Below are positions 27,641 through 36,294 of a DNA stretch of 64,000 nt, one piece after another. Under the pieces are notes generated by a model, which worked only from the letters and a program-made list of their open reading frames with translations, was not told the DNA's origin and searched no databases. Location: assembly GCA_965223675.1 (NCBI GenBank), contig OZ245013.1, forward strand, positions 1,116,001 through 1,180,000. The letters run 5' to 3'. The stretch comes from JAGQKC01 sp965223675. GTDB taxonomy: Bacteria > Nitrospirota > Nitrospiria > Nitrospirales > UBA8639. A program made the position numbers and the translations under genes. Position 1 is the first letter of the stretch; every line of letters starts with the position of its first letter.

Positions 27641-28464
27641 TGTGCGTGTTGTTCCTGTCGAAATTGACGAGGACTTCGATAGCGCAACGCTTGATGTGGA
27701 CGTTCCTCGTTATACCAGCGCACCCATTGGGTGATGTGTTGTCTCGCTTCCTCAAAACTCTCAAAGTGCTGTTGCCAGACACACTCTTCTTTGAGACTCC
27801 GAAAAAAGCGTTCAATTAATCCATTCTGTTCCGGTGTATACGGCGTGATAAATTCCTGTTGCAGCCGATAGTCCCGACACGCCTGGCGGAATCGTCGACT
27901 CTGAAAGATCAACCCATTATCACTCCGAAGCACCGGGGGCGTGCCCCCAGGACGCAAGGTCCCAAAGCGAGCGAGACAGGCGGTTTCAATGGCTCGTTCG
28001 GCTTCTTTCGCTCGTCCGCGTAAAGCAAATTCATACCCGATAATCTCGCGATCATGACAATCGATGACGGCCGTGAGATGGCCCCAGCCATCTTCGCCAC
28101 ACGGAATATGCGTCACATCCATCGCCCACCGCTGGTTGCTTGCTAACGAACGACTCCGCAAGCGTTGAGCTCGAGGACGAGGGGTACGGATTCGTTGATG
28201 GACCAGCCATTGCTTGATGCGTAAGGCCCGATACACCGCTTTCCGATTGACCATCACCCCTTCGCGGTAGCGCAACAGCGCCCACAGCCGTCGATAGCCA
28301 TAGGTAGGATGCGTCTGAATGAGTGTGTGCAACTTTGTGACTAAGGCCTCAGCCAATTGGGGCGACGTGTTCTTCGTCGCAGCTTTCCGGTGCAGCGTCG
28401 ATCGTGCGACCCGTAGCACCCGACAAGCTTGTCGTTCTGAGATGTCCGGCCATTGGGCTCTCAC
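27631..28464 (-). CDS. IS3-family transposase OrfB (DDE integrase)
   Basis: A 277-residue protein. An HTH_21-like region (H-P-T-Y-G-Y-R-R-L-W) precedes the rve integrase core with the catalytic triad visible: Asp in A-M-D-V-T-H-I, Asp in L-R-S-D-N-G and Glu in N-G-L-I-E-R-F-F-R-S-L-K-E-E. The tail W-Y-N-E-E-R-P-H-Q-A-L is typical. The predicted start is a GTG overlapping the orfA stop (GTGA), and no A6G-type slippery site was seen near the junction, so translation may be by coupled restart rather than the usual -1 frameshift. Confidence 0.95.
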   Translation of the reverse strand: MRAQWPDISERQACRVLRVARSTLHRKAATKNTSPQLAEALVTKLHTLIQTHPTYGYRRLWALLRYREGVMVNRKAVYRALRIKQWLVHQRIRTPRPRAQRLRSRSLASNQRWAMDVTHIPCGEDGWGHLTAVIDCHDREIIGYEFALRGRAKEAERAIETACLARFGTLRPGGTPPVLRSDNGLIFQSRRFRQACRDYRLQQEFITPYTPEQNGLIERFFRSLKEECVWQQHFESFEEARQHITQWVRWYNEERPHQALRYRSPRQFRQEQHAQVA

Positions 28465-28781
28465 GCGTCGGACATCTCCCGGCCCAAAGGGTATGGTTTC
28501 AAGGCCTCCCGCAACACATCGTTTTCCATGACCAAATCCCCCACCTTCTGTTTGAGCTTCTTGATGTGTTCCTCCTTCAACGCGTCTTCGTCTTTAGGCC
28601 GCCGGCGCAGACTATTTTCCGCCCCCCGGAGAAACTGCTCCTGCCATCCCTCGACTTCGGCCACGGTCAACCCATGCTGGCGGGCCGCTTCTGCTACCGA
28701 CGTTTCCCCTTTCAGAATACGTAAGACCAAGGCGGCTCGTCGTTTCGCGGTCCAGCGTTCAATTGGTTCATCTTCTCCCAT
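28461..28781 (-). CDS. IS3-family OrfA (helix-turn-helix DNA-binding subunit)
   Basis: A 106-residue protein with an HTH region (R-R-A-A-L-V-L-R-I-L-K-G-E-T-S-V-A-E-A-A) followed by a leucine-zipper-like segment (L-K-E-E-H-I-K-K-L-K-Q-K-V-G-D-L-V-M-E-N-D-V-L, in two parts) used for OrfA/OrfB oligomerisation. It overlaps orfB by four bases. It recognises the element ends. Confidence 0.93.
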   Translation of the reverse strand: MGEDEPIERWTAKRRAALVLRILKGETSVAEAARQHGLTVAEVEGWQEQFLRGAENSLRRRPKDEDALKEEHIKKLKQKVGDLVMENDVLREALKPYPLGREMSDA

Positions 28782-28817
28782 TGATGCCCTCCTTTAAGAA
28801 GTCGGTTATGTCTTAAA

Positions 28818-28847
28818 GGTGGTCTCACTTTCAAGGGGGTCAGTATA
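28818..28847. repeat. IS terminal inverted repeat, orfA side
   Basis: Read inward from 28847 it begins TATACTGACCCCC and ends GACCACC, matching the other end with a few mismatches. It lies about 35 bp upstream of the orfA start and is followed outside by AACT. Confidence 0.7.
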
Positions 28848-29259
28848 AACTGGCTTATAGGGTTGTTTCAGGCACAACATCAGGGAGTGGCCCAACTAGA
28901 GATATCCGGTTATTAGTCCTTTAATTTAGGGAACACGTGAAGCAGAATTACTGCCAGGAATAAAAATTATGAAGGTTGGCAGCAATGCTTTGATTTGTGG
29001 TTTTTCTTGGTAGGTTTGGCCATCCTTGGGGTACCTTTGGAGAGCAGAGGAAATAGATCAAACGCCTACCTTAAAGTTTTGGTGACACACTAATATAAAA
29101 TTTGACGGCAACAACATTTCGAAAGAACTGCAGGTATTAATGATTGTTTAAACTTCAGAAGTTTATTATCAATTGTGATACCAAGGTTACTAGCAACAGA
29201 TATACATGTACTCATGTTCGGCAAATTTTACGTCCAACTAAAAGCTGCAATTTCCTGGT
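28848..29259. other. Gene-poor gap between the IS element and the epimerase gene
   Basis: About 410 bp with no supportable gene. A 60-codon frame at 29144-29326 (+) overlaps the end of the epimerase gene and has no recognisable content. Before the insertion, this spacer and the 27503-27612 stretch would have formed one 520-bp gap upstream of the flippase gene. Confidence 0.5.
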
Positions 29260-30294
29260 TCAGGCACATTCTGCTAATTCTTCCAATATTTTATCAAAAG
29301 AATACCGAAGTTCCCAATTCGGATAATCATATTTAAATTTTGTGAGATCCGAGTAATAACAAATGTGATCACCAATTCGATTCTGTTCTTGATATTCAAA
29401 TTGAATTTTTGTTCCTAATAAGTGTCCTACCTTTTCAATACATTCAAGAATAGATGCTGAATTGGCTTTACCCCCACCTAGGTTGTAGACCGCTGCGCAT
29501 CGTGGATTTTTGTAAAACTCATCAAAGGCCTGGACAACATCACTGCTATGAATCTGATCACGAACCTGCTTTCCCTTGTACCCGTAGATCGTGTAAAGTT
29601 TTCCAGATCGTGCTGCTTTAAAGAAATATGACAGGAATCCATGCAATTCAGCACCCGCATGTCCAGGTCCGGTCAAACATCCCCCTCGAAAAATAGCTGT
29701 TTTCATCCCAAAATATCTTCCATATTCCTGCACCAAAATATCAGCAGCGACTTTGCTTGCCCCAAACAAACTATGTAAAGAGTGATCAATCGAGAAGGTT
29801 TCCGGAATACCCTTTACAAATTCAGGGCTATCGTAGTCCCATCGTGTATCAAGTTCTTGAAGTTTTATATAATTTGGTCCATCACCATACACTTTATTGG
29901 TACTCATGAAAATGAACGTTGCGTCGGGGACTTCTTTTCTGGTCGCTTCAAGAAGATTGAGCGTCCCAACCGCATTGACATCAAAATCTTCAAAAGGCAT
30001 TTTTGCAGCTAAATCATGAGAAGGTTGTGCGGCGCAATGGATAAGAAGGTCCGGCTTTACCTCAGAAATTAGTCGTAGAACAACATCACGATCTCGTATA
30101 TCAACATCATAATGTTTGAATTTAGGACAAGTAGCTTCAAGTTCACGTCTCCGCCATTCTGTGTTTCCATCAGGTCCAAAAAAATGCTCACGCATATTGT
30201 TGTCGAGTCCAACGACCAATGTAGAACATTTTTCATAATATTTGACGGCTTCAGACCCTATAAGACCAGAACTTCCCGTAACAAGAACTTTCAT
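29260..30294 (-). CDS. Extended SDR epimerase, CDP-paratose/tyvelose 2-epimerase (RfbE)-like
   Basis: A 344-residue enzyme; the ATG at 30294 is preferred over an in-frame TTG two codons upstream because it follows AAAAGGATG. The NAD-binding G-S-S-G-L-I-G is at residues 7-13. F-M-S-T-N-K-V-Y-G-D supplies the Ser/Thr region, and the active-site segment reads L-F-G-A-S-K, with Phe where most SDRs have the catalytic Tyr of YxxxK. R-G-G-C-L-T-G-P-G-H and G-Y-K-G-K-Q-V-R-D are typical of the RfbE-like group. It probably epimerises a nucleotide sugar for the polysaccharide; the true substrate is uncertain. Confidence 0.87.
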   Translation of the reverse strand: MKVLVTGSSGLIGSEAVKYYEKCSTLVVGLDNNMREHFFGPDGNTEWRRRELEATCPKFKHYDVDIRDRDVVLRLISEVKPDLLIHCAAQPSHDLAAKMPFEDFDVNAVGTLNLLEATRKEVPDATFIFMSTNKVYGDGPNYIKLQELDTRWDYDSPEFVKGIPETFSIDHSLHSLFGASKVAADILVQEYGRYFGMKTAIFRGGCLTGPGHAGAELHGFLSYFFKAARSGKLYTIYGYKGKQVRDQIHSSDVVQAFDEFYKNPRCAAVYNLGGGKANSASILECIEKVGHLLGTKIQFEYQEQNRIGDHICYYSDLTKFKYDYPNWELRYSFDKILEELAECA

Positions 30295-30357
30295 CTGCAA
30301 TCATCCTTTTTTAGAAACATCCAAGTAAGGAAAGAGCCCATTAGGTAAGCAGAAGGC

Positions 30358-31134
30358 TCAGAACTTCTTCAGGCCACTCCATTGAAGCAGTAACATATAC
30401 AGAAAGCTAGAATTGGTGGTGAGATATCGTTTCCAAAGTCGTCGAGGTTCTTGCATAAGTCTAAAGAACCATTCGAGACCGTATTGCTGCATCCATGAAG
30501 GAGCCATACGTTTGTTGTCTGCATGAAAGTCAAATGCAGCACCAATACAAACCTGAACAGCGTGAATCCGATCTTTATGGTCATGAGCAAAATTCTCTTG
30601 TAAAGGACACCCTAGACCGACAAAAAGGATGCCCGCTCCACTCGCATTAATACGGTCAACAAGTGCTTCATCCTCTTTAGGCGAAAGAGGTCTAAATAAT
30701 GATGGCTCGTATCCAACGATAGATAGATTCGGAAAACGATCAAGCAAATTTTGACGAAGTTTTTTAACGACAGAAGAAGTACTGCCGTACAGATACACAC
30801 CAATCTTTTCTTTCGCACTTTGTTTACATAATCGAAGCATTAGTTCTGGACCATATACGCGCTGAGATAAGTTAGCCTTATAGAGCAAATTAAGGGCGGC
30901 ACGTACTGGTTGTCCATCTGGCGCGACAATACCAAAACCATTTATTCTCGACTTAAAATTATAATTTTGTGCAGCTACAATCAGGCCATGTACCGCCAAT
31001 GCCGATACTAAGACTGAGTACCTTTTCTTTGCAGCTTCCACAATGCACGGAACGACTTCTTCGTATGTGGTTGAACTCACAGATACTCCAAACAAGTCTC
31101 GTTTGGGTGGCAGTTGTATTTTCCGATGTTCCAT
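30358..31134 (-). CDS. WecB/TagA/CpsF family glycosyltransferase (GT26)
   Basis: About 258 residues from the ATG at 31134 (a GTG lies four codons upstream). Family motifs: A-L-A-V-H-G-L-I-V-A, A-P-D-G-Q-P-V, V-Y-G-P-E-L-M-L-R-L-C, L-F-V-G-L-G-C-P-L-Q-E-N and C-I-G-A-A-F-D-F-H-A. WecG/TagA enzymes transfer N-acetylmannosaminuronic acid or N-acetylmannosamine to an undecaprenyl-linked sugar as the second step of repeat-unit or teichoic acid linkage-unit synthesis. It follows the priming transferase gene and precedes the epimerase gene in the same direction, as an apparent operon. Confidence 0.93.
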   Translation of the reverse strand: MEHRKIQLPPKRDLFGVSVSSTTYEEVVPCIVEAAKKRYSVLVSALAVHGLIVAAQNYNFKSRINGFGIVAPDGQPVRAALNLLYKANLSQRVYGPELMLRLCKQSAKEKIGVYLYGSTSSVVKKLRQNLLDRFPNLSIVGYEPSLFRPLSPKEDEALVDRINASGAGILFVGLGCPLQENFAHDHKDRIHAVQVCIGAAFDFHADNKRMAPSWMQQYGLEWFFRLMQEPRRLWKRYLTTNSSFLYMLLLQWSGLKKF

Positions 31135-31219
31135 GATTAAAGACACACCATTAGTATTTGGTACACCAAAGAGGGGTAGCTTTTTTATCGTACACAGATC
31201 TCTTCATCTAAATCATTCA

Positions 31220-32656
31220 TCATGCGGCTCCTGTTCCTCGCAACACGACAGGAATCGTCTTTAACAAAATCTTGAGATCAAGCCACAAAGTCCATTGATC
31301 TATATACTGCATATCCAATTCCATCCATCTCTCAAAGGAGAGTCGACTACGACCATTTACCTGCCACAAGCAGGTAATTCCAGGAGGAACACTAAAACGT
31401 CGTCGATGCCAATCTTCTGTAAATTCTTCAAAATCCCTAATGGGTAATGGACGAGGACCGACTAAACTCATATCTCCCTTCAGAACATTCCAAAGCTGAG
31501 GAAGTTCGTCGATACTAGTTTTGCGTAACAGTCGGCCAAGAGGTGTGAGCCGCGGGTCATCCTCGATTTTAAATGCTGCGCCCTCAACTTCATTAAGATG
31601 TTCAATTTCTCTAATCATTTTTTCTGCGCCAGGAATCATCGTGCGAAATTTGTAGAGTCGAAACCGGCGTTTATTACGACCAATTCTATCTTGGATAAAA
31701 AAGACTGGGCCTGAGTCAGATAGCTTAATGGCACAGGCAATGAACGCAAAAAATGGCAATAATACTGTGACCAGAGGCAAGGACACCAAAATATCGATAA
31801 TGCGTTTAAAGAAAAAGGCATGGTCCCCTAAAGCCCCGGGTTGGAGAGTCAAGAGTGAATGTTTCTCAAAATGTTCTAGTCGTTCGTGAGCCAGCTTAGG
31901 CGAAAACATATTCCCGAGCACTCTGATGAGTACCCCCTGTTCTTCGCATTTCTCAACAATTTGAGCAGCTTGCCCATAGTAAGATTTAATTGGAAGGGCT
32001 ATCATCACTTCATCGATGACAAAACTACGCAAAAAATAATTAAAATTTTTGAAGTCAGCGACAATCGAAAATCCAGTTTGTTTAAATGATTCTGTTCCAC
32101 TCCACGTTTCGTCTAAAAATCCTACTAAGTTATAGCCCAATTCAGGCCTGGCTTGGATATCACGGGCAAATTGTATGGCTCGAGGATTTGTGCCAGCAAT
32201 AAGAATGTTTCTGATGTTGCGTCCATTTAATCTGACTTGTTTCAAGAGAAATCTGAGGACGAGACGACTACCCAAGATAAGACTCAAGCCGATAGACCAA
32301 AAAGCAAGAACAAACCATTGTGTCACGATATCAATCCTAAACAACACAGAAGCCGTGACTAAGACAAACGTAGCTAAAGACATCGCTTTAATGAGATCAA
32401 TGCATTCGTCTTTCAGAGTGGAGAGGCGCCTTGATTCGTATATTTGAAAAAATGAAAAGATTCCATGCCAGATCATAACCATTGCCGTCACGAAAATAAT
32501 GTTTTCAATCTTCACTCGTATAGCAAGGAATTCATTAAACGAAATATTTCCAGAAGAAGAATATGAGATTGCTACTGAAATGGAAAAAGCCAAAACCAAG
32601 AGTATAAGATCTACTCCCTTAAGGCTCTTGATTAAGATGTTTCGTCGAATTTGCAT
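31220..32656 (-). CDS. Polyprenyl glycosylphosphotransferase (priming sugar transferase, WbaP-type)
   Basis: A 478-residue protein. Four N-terminal membrane helices and a Rossmann-like CoA-binding-type domain are followed at ~280 onward by the bacterial sugar transferase domain: F-F-K-R-I-I-D-I, a membrane hairpin, F-F-I-Q-D-R-I-G-R-N, R-L-Y-K-F-R-T-M, T-S-I-D-E-L-P-Q-L-W-N-V-L-K-G-D-M-S-L-V-G-P-R-P. It attaches a sugar-1-phosphate (glucose, galactose or similar) to undecaprenyl phosphate to start the repeat unit. It is the first gene of the minus-strand cluster that includes the TagA-type transferase. Confidence 0.95.
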   Translation of the reverse strand: MQIRRNILIKSLKGVDLILLVLAFSISVAISYSSSGNISFNEFLAIRVKIENIIFVTAMVMIWHGIFSFFQIYESRRLSTLKDECIDLIKAMSLATFVLVTASVLFRIDIVTQWFVLAFWSIGLSLILGSRLVLRFLLKQVRLNGRNIRNILIAGTNPRAIQFARDIQARPELGYNLVGFLDETWSGTESFKQTGFSIVADFKNFNYFLRSFVIDEVMIALPIKSYYGQAAQIVEKCEEQGVLIRVLGNMFSPKLAHERLEHFEKHSLLTLQPGALGDHAFFFKRIIDILVSLPLVTVLLPFFAFIACAIKLSDSGPVFFIQDRIGRNKRRFRLYKFRTMIPGAEKMIREIEHLNEVEGAAFKIEDDPRLTPLGRLLRKTSIDELPQLWNVLKGDMSLVGPRPLPIRDFEEFTEDWHRRRFSVPPGITCLWQVNGRSRLSFERWMELDMQYIDQWTLWLDLKILLKTIPVVLRGTGAA

Positions 32657-33445
32657 CTTTACAATTTACTAATCAATCTGATCTGTCTATCAAAGTTGCA
32701 AAGGAGCACGAGCTCTGCCTTTGGATATTTATTCCCTGCGCTATTTCTTGTCTGACAACAAAAGCTAATTGTGATTTAGTGAAAAAGTGCTTTAATTTGA
32801 CAACCTGATTTTAAGTTAAAAACACCTGAATCCTATGCAAGTTATAGACTTAAATAATCATACGGATAAGGAAGTAAATTTATTTTTATTTTCAATCATT
32901 TATGAATTAATTATGATTTCACCACATTTCTTGATGAAGGTAAAAGGATTCAGTTTATTTACGTAATAACTACAAAAACCGTCGAGATAGCTGATGACTA
33001 TGTTTTATAGAAGCACTCTATTGTGGGAATCGAAGAACTCAAATTTTATAGTTACTGAATAATTATTAAGAGCCGATGAAGTTTTTAAATTTGACGTTTC
33101 TTACAATGCTTTTTAACAGGAATCGGCCGTGAAGAGAGGCAAACCGTATACGATCCCAAGTCAAATGCCACAAACCATCTGAAGGGATTATTATAAAAAT
33201 ACAATAAATACGGACTAAAGCAAGAGGAAATCCTCTGAGTACATAACTTTACATATGAATGAATATGATTGTGGCTATTGATGGATTATTTACGGGATAT
33301 AGATTCCCCGGGCATGCCCGGGGTTCTTTCTGCTGCAGCTGAATCCGCGATGCTCAACATAGCATTTGTTGGTTTCTGTATCCACGCAAAAACGGCTAAC
33401 TTTGAAGCATGCTCTCGTGGCTACTTTCAACCGTTCGGTACCAAT
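32657..33445. other. Long gene-poor gap upstream of the priming transferase
   Basis: About 790 bp. The first 600 bp are very AT-rich with no supportable gene and presumably contain the promoter for the priming transferase operon. The last 150 bp become clearly richer in G+C and belong compositionally with the FkbM remnant. A perfect palindrome lies at 33306-33323. Confidence 0.5.
33306..33323. terminator. Perfect 18-bp GC-rich palindrome, possible terminator of the FkbM gene
   Basis: CCCCGGGCATGCCCGGGG reads the same on both strands and would form a strong stem in RNA. It lies about 120 bp beyond the stop codon of the minus-strand methyltransferase gene. On that strand it is followed by AATCTATA rather than a T-run; on the + strand it is followed by TTCTTTCT. 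It may be a terminator, or a transferred repeat that came with the G+C-rich segment. Confidence 0.45.
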
Positions 33446-34205
33446 TTAGCGAGAGGAGTTACGGCAGAAGACCATCCAGACCTCCTGGTCACCGAAGGTT
33501 CGGTGGTCATATTCTTGAACTTCAAAGTGACGTTTTTTCAGACAGTCGACCAGTTCGTCTTTTTTATGGGGGATGATGGGGGATTCGTGTATCTCTATCA
33601 ACAGAGTGTCAATGGAGGCCAGAGAACGGTCAGAAATCTGGTACAGGATGTCATGCTCGCTCCCTTCGTAATCCATTTTAAGCACACATTGATCTTTTTC
33701 AATCCGTGGGCCCTGATCACGTGTTCTATAGACACGTACAGGTGACCGCGATCCCCTGTCCCTGGCCGGTATGTCCCGAAGGGTAGAAGGTATGGCTGGC
33801 CGTTGATCGATCGCTGACGGTAAAGTTTTGAATCCCCTCTTTATCGCTGACCGCTTCATTGTAGAGTGAAACGTTATGGAGCCGGTTGATTCTGATATTC
33901 CGGCTCAGGAACCGGAAGTTGGCCGGGTCCGTCTCAAAGGCGATGACATTCTCGGCATAGCGGGCAGCAAAGCAGGTAAAAAGACCCTTGTGAGCGCCGA
34001 TGTCTACAACGGTGCCCGCTTTTATGAGATCTTTGGCCACTTCCAGACGGTAGGCATCTATCTTACCGAAGATTTCAGTGTACACGTGTCGGTCATTGCG
34101 GGTCTTGATAAAGAACAGCAACCGATGCCGGCGGTTGAATAAGATCATGCCGGTAGTGCGGGAAAGCAAAGCCCAAACGGCATTCTTCATGAATCCCAAA
34201 ATCAT
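33446..34205 (-). pseudogene. FkbM-family methyltransferase, broken by a frameshift
   Basis: Two overlapping frames together make one FkbM protein. The upstream part (34205 down to about 33726) carries T-V-V-D-I-G-A-H-K-G-L-F (SAM motif I) and V-I-A-F-E-T-D-P-A-N-F, then stops in I-A-V-T-C-T-C-L. The downstream part continues with C-V-L-K-M-D-Y-E-G-S-E-H-D-I-L, the second FkbM motif, and ends at 33446. The shift lies near 33725-33760. FkbM enzymes O-methylate sugars or other groups. The segment is richer in G+C than its neighbours, hinting at transfer. A sequencing error could mimic this, so the gene may be intact. Confidence 0.8.
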
Positions 34206-34729
34206 TACCCCTCCCTGGATGTTTCACGGCTCAACTGAACCATGTCCTTGTCGTAAATAAGACAGCATGTCGGCCGAGTCTGTTTTAGGCAAATAGACAA
34301 CACAGGCGAAACAATCATGACATACTGGCGGTTTTGACGAATAGCACCACCCTTAAGCTAGAATATAGCGTTTGAACTCGTCACCACCCAGATACCGCGA
34401 AACGAGGATCAAGGTGCGAAAGTCCACACCACAAAGCATCGTCTGATCGGGAAGAGCCTAGTTAGCGTGGCTCTACCGAGCCACCCGGCTTAGAGCTAAC
34501 TGAATCATTGTCGTCCGTTCTCTCGTTCTGACAAGACAGTAGGCTTGCCATAAATTACGTGAATTTTTCAGCGTCATATACAACATTTACCCAGACCTCC
34601 CTGTGTGTGGGCTGGGTGGACAATCTGCAATTCTACCCAGCAACGTTTTGTCGGTCAATGTCACGAGCATTGCGCCATCTACCTTTCAATGGCGATTCTA
34701 CCATCTCATCGCAATCCCTGGCCTGTATC
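34206..34729. other. Gene-poor gap between the FkbM remnant and the TagF-like gene
   Basis: About 520 bp without a supportable coding frame. It contains a strong two-part stem at 34460-34501, described separately. The first portion keeps the higher G+C of the FkbM segment, while the last 200 bp return to the local average. Confidence 0.5.
34460..34501. other. Strong two-part stem-loop in a non-coding gap
   Basis: AGTTAGC (34460-34466) pairs with GCTAACT (34495-34501), and directly inside it GTGGCTC (34467-34473) pairs with GAGCCAC (34478-34484) around a TACC loop. A ten-base bulge, CCGGCTTAGA, lies on one side. Fourteen perfect pairs in a 42-base window are unlikely by chance. There is no T-run on either side, so a simple terminator is not favoured. 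It may be part of a structured RNA or a mobile-element remnant; the family is unknown. Confidence 0.45.
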
Positions 34730-35830
34730 TCAAATTTCATTCAATAAATAATTCCCAATCCGTTCTGTCGCATTACCGTCTGGGTATTTATAAAAAAACT
34801 TTCTTGCCTCCTTAATGTTCTCTTTTTTCTCCCACTCAATATTAAAGAATTCGATCAACGAGTTGATCTTCTTGCCAGGAGTATGAACATTGCCATGGTA
34901 ATCAATGACTAATCCTCTATACTTCATGTATTCTTCCAGATCGCCAACTCTAAAAATAATCGGTTTATCCAACAACAAATAGTCAACAAATATTGAACTA
35001 TAATCTGTAATTAATGCAGATGAAGTGATCATCAGATCACGAGGATCTCGCCATACGTCATAGCCAACATAACGCACATGCTTCAGCTTAGCGACATGTT
35101 CTTTTACCCCTTCTTCATAGTAATGGGGTCTGAAAAGCAGTATGATCTTTTCTTCACCGAGCCTGTTGTCAATCAGACTCATCTCTTCCAGTATTTTGCT
35201 GATAAGCTGCCGATTACGTTCGACTCCCTCCCTATGGGTCGGTGCAAACAACACAATTCTCCAATTAGCTGGAATCTCTAGTTGAGCTTCCACGCTGTGC
35301 CGCAGCTTTACATCTTTTGCATTTTTGACGAGATAATCATTTCTCGGTAGACCAAGGGGTAGAAAAGCTGGTCGTTTTTCTTGGCTCAGTTCCGAACATA
35401 CCATATAATACGTGCTGTCAAATTCTGATAAACAAATGACGACATCAGTGTTCTTGAGCCAGGCTCTGTAATTCCTCATGACACGTTGATCTGCTCTTTC
35501 AGCATTTCCGGGAGTCTTTTTTGTGCCCCAACCATGATTGAGGAAAATGACCTTTCCACATATCATCTTATAAAATCTACTCGCGCCAGAAGACACCACA
35601 ATATTTTGTTTTTTAAATAAGCCACAAGCAACCTGCCAGAGACCAACCTGCAAGATCTTATGGAACAGATGATACGTGAGCCGGTACCAAGGTGACGTGG
35701 CGTAGCGACGGGCGTCGAACCCGACAAGCACGACCTTGACATCAGGAGGCACTCTAGACTTGAGATAGACATACAGGTCCCTCGCATCAGTCAGATATTC
35801 TGAAAGTATAATCGCTCGGGTTCTAGCCAT
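34730..35830 (-). CDS. CDP-polyol phosphotransferase, TagB/TagF-like (first copy)
   Basis: A 366-residue GT-B protein of the CDP-glycerol glycerophosphotransferase family. Motifs: F-L-N-H-G-W-G-T-K-K (conserved catalytic-type His), L-G-L-P-R-N-D-Y-L, F-A-P-T-H-R-E-G, L-L-F-R-P-H-Y-Y and A-L-I-T-D-Y-S-S-I-F-V-D-Y-L-L-L-D-K-P. These enzymes transfer glycerol- or ribitol-phosphate from a CDP donor to a lipid-linked acceptor or growing chain. There is no membrane helix; family members bind the membrane peripherally. Donor identity and whether it primes or polymerises cannot be told. Its partner is the similar enzyme at 40399. Confidence 0.9.
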   Translation of the reverse strand: MARTRAIILSEYLTDARDLYVYLKSRVPPDVKVVLVGFDARRYATSPWYRLTYHLFHKILQVGLWQVACGLFKKQNIVVSSGASRFYKMICGKVIFLNHGWGTKKTPGNAERADQRVMRNYRAWLKNTDVVICLSEFDSTYYMVCSELSQEKRPAFLPLGLPRNDYLVKNAKDVKLRHSVEAQLEIPANWRIVLFAPTHREGVERNRQLISKILEEMSLIDNRLGEEKIILLFRPHYYEEGVKEHVAKLKHVRYVGYDVWRDPRDLMITSSALITDYSSIFVDYLLLDKPIIFRVGDLEEYMKYRGLVIDYHGNVHTPGKKINSLIEFFNIEWEKKENIKEARKFFYKYPDGNATERIGNYLLNEI

Positions 35831-36294
35831 GGTGCTACTGTATTCTGAAAATCATCTGATCAATAGTTTCAGAGAGCAAAATGGTTTCATGGTGTTTTGG
35901 TTACTTCAATTCGGATCCAGCCTAGTCGCCAAGATTTCTTCTTGGACTAGCACCCATGTTTTTCAGAGTTTCGATAAAATGTGCTTAGCTGCTCATTAAT
36001 ATTTGCCGGAATTGAAAAATGAACCAAAGCCTTCAACAATGACGTACGTTTGAGGCACTCTTGGGCATGAACTTCAAGCAGAGGGATTATACAAATTCGG
36101 CACAGCTAAAACTTTCACTGTACACTCAAGTAACAAAACCAAGGTCTCTCTCTATGAAACCCAATGGTCTAACGAGAGATAATTTTGAGGCACACTTCTG
36201 TGTATGTCGCAGAAAATGTATTGTGGACTTCCAGGAGCAAAGCAGTATTGGTTTCGACTTCAATCTGATTATATTGAGGTTCATTGTCCTGGTT
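35831..36294. other. Gene-poor gap between the TagF-like and SDR genes
   Basis: About 460 bp, same-strand genes on both sides. Open frames here are short, overlap the 3' end of the SDR gene on the other strand and have no recognisable content. Nothing else noted. Confidence 0.45.

Larger units (their letters stand above)
27613..28847 (-). mobile_element. Complete IS3-family insertion sequence, about 1.24 kb, with AACT target duplication
   Basis: The element carries orfA and orfB on the minus strand. Imperfect terminal repeats are seen at both ends, and AACT occurs immediately outside each (27609-27612 and 28848-28851), as expected for the 3-5 bp duplication made by IS3-family transposition. 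Both reading frames are intact, so the insertion looks recent. It sits between the flippase gene and the RfbE-like epimerase gene, which otherwise share an orientation. Confidence 0.88.

Noticed and set aside
33269..33745. 158-codon open frame on the + strand
   Set aside because: It lies opposite the FkbM methyltransferase remnant, which has clear SAM and second-motif matches on the minus strand; the + frame has no domain content.
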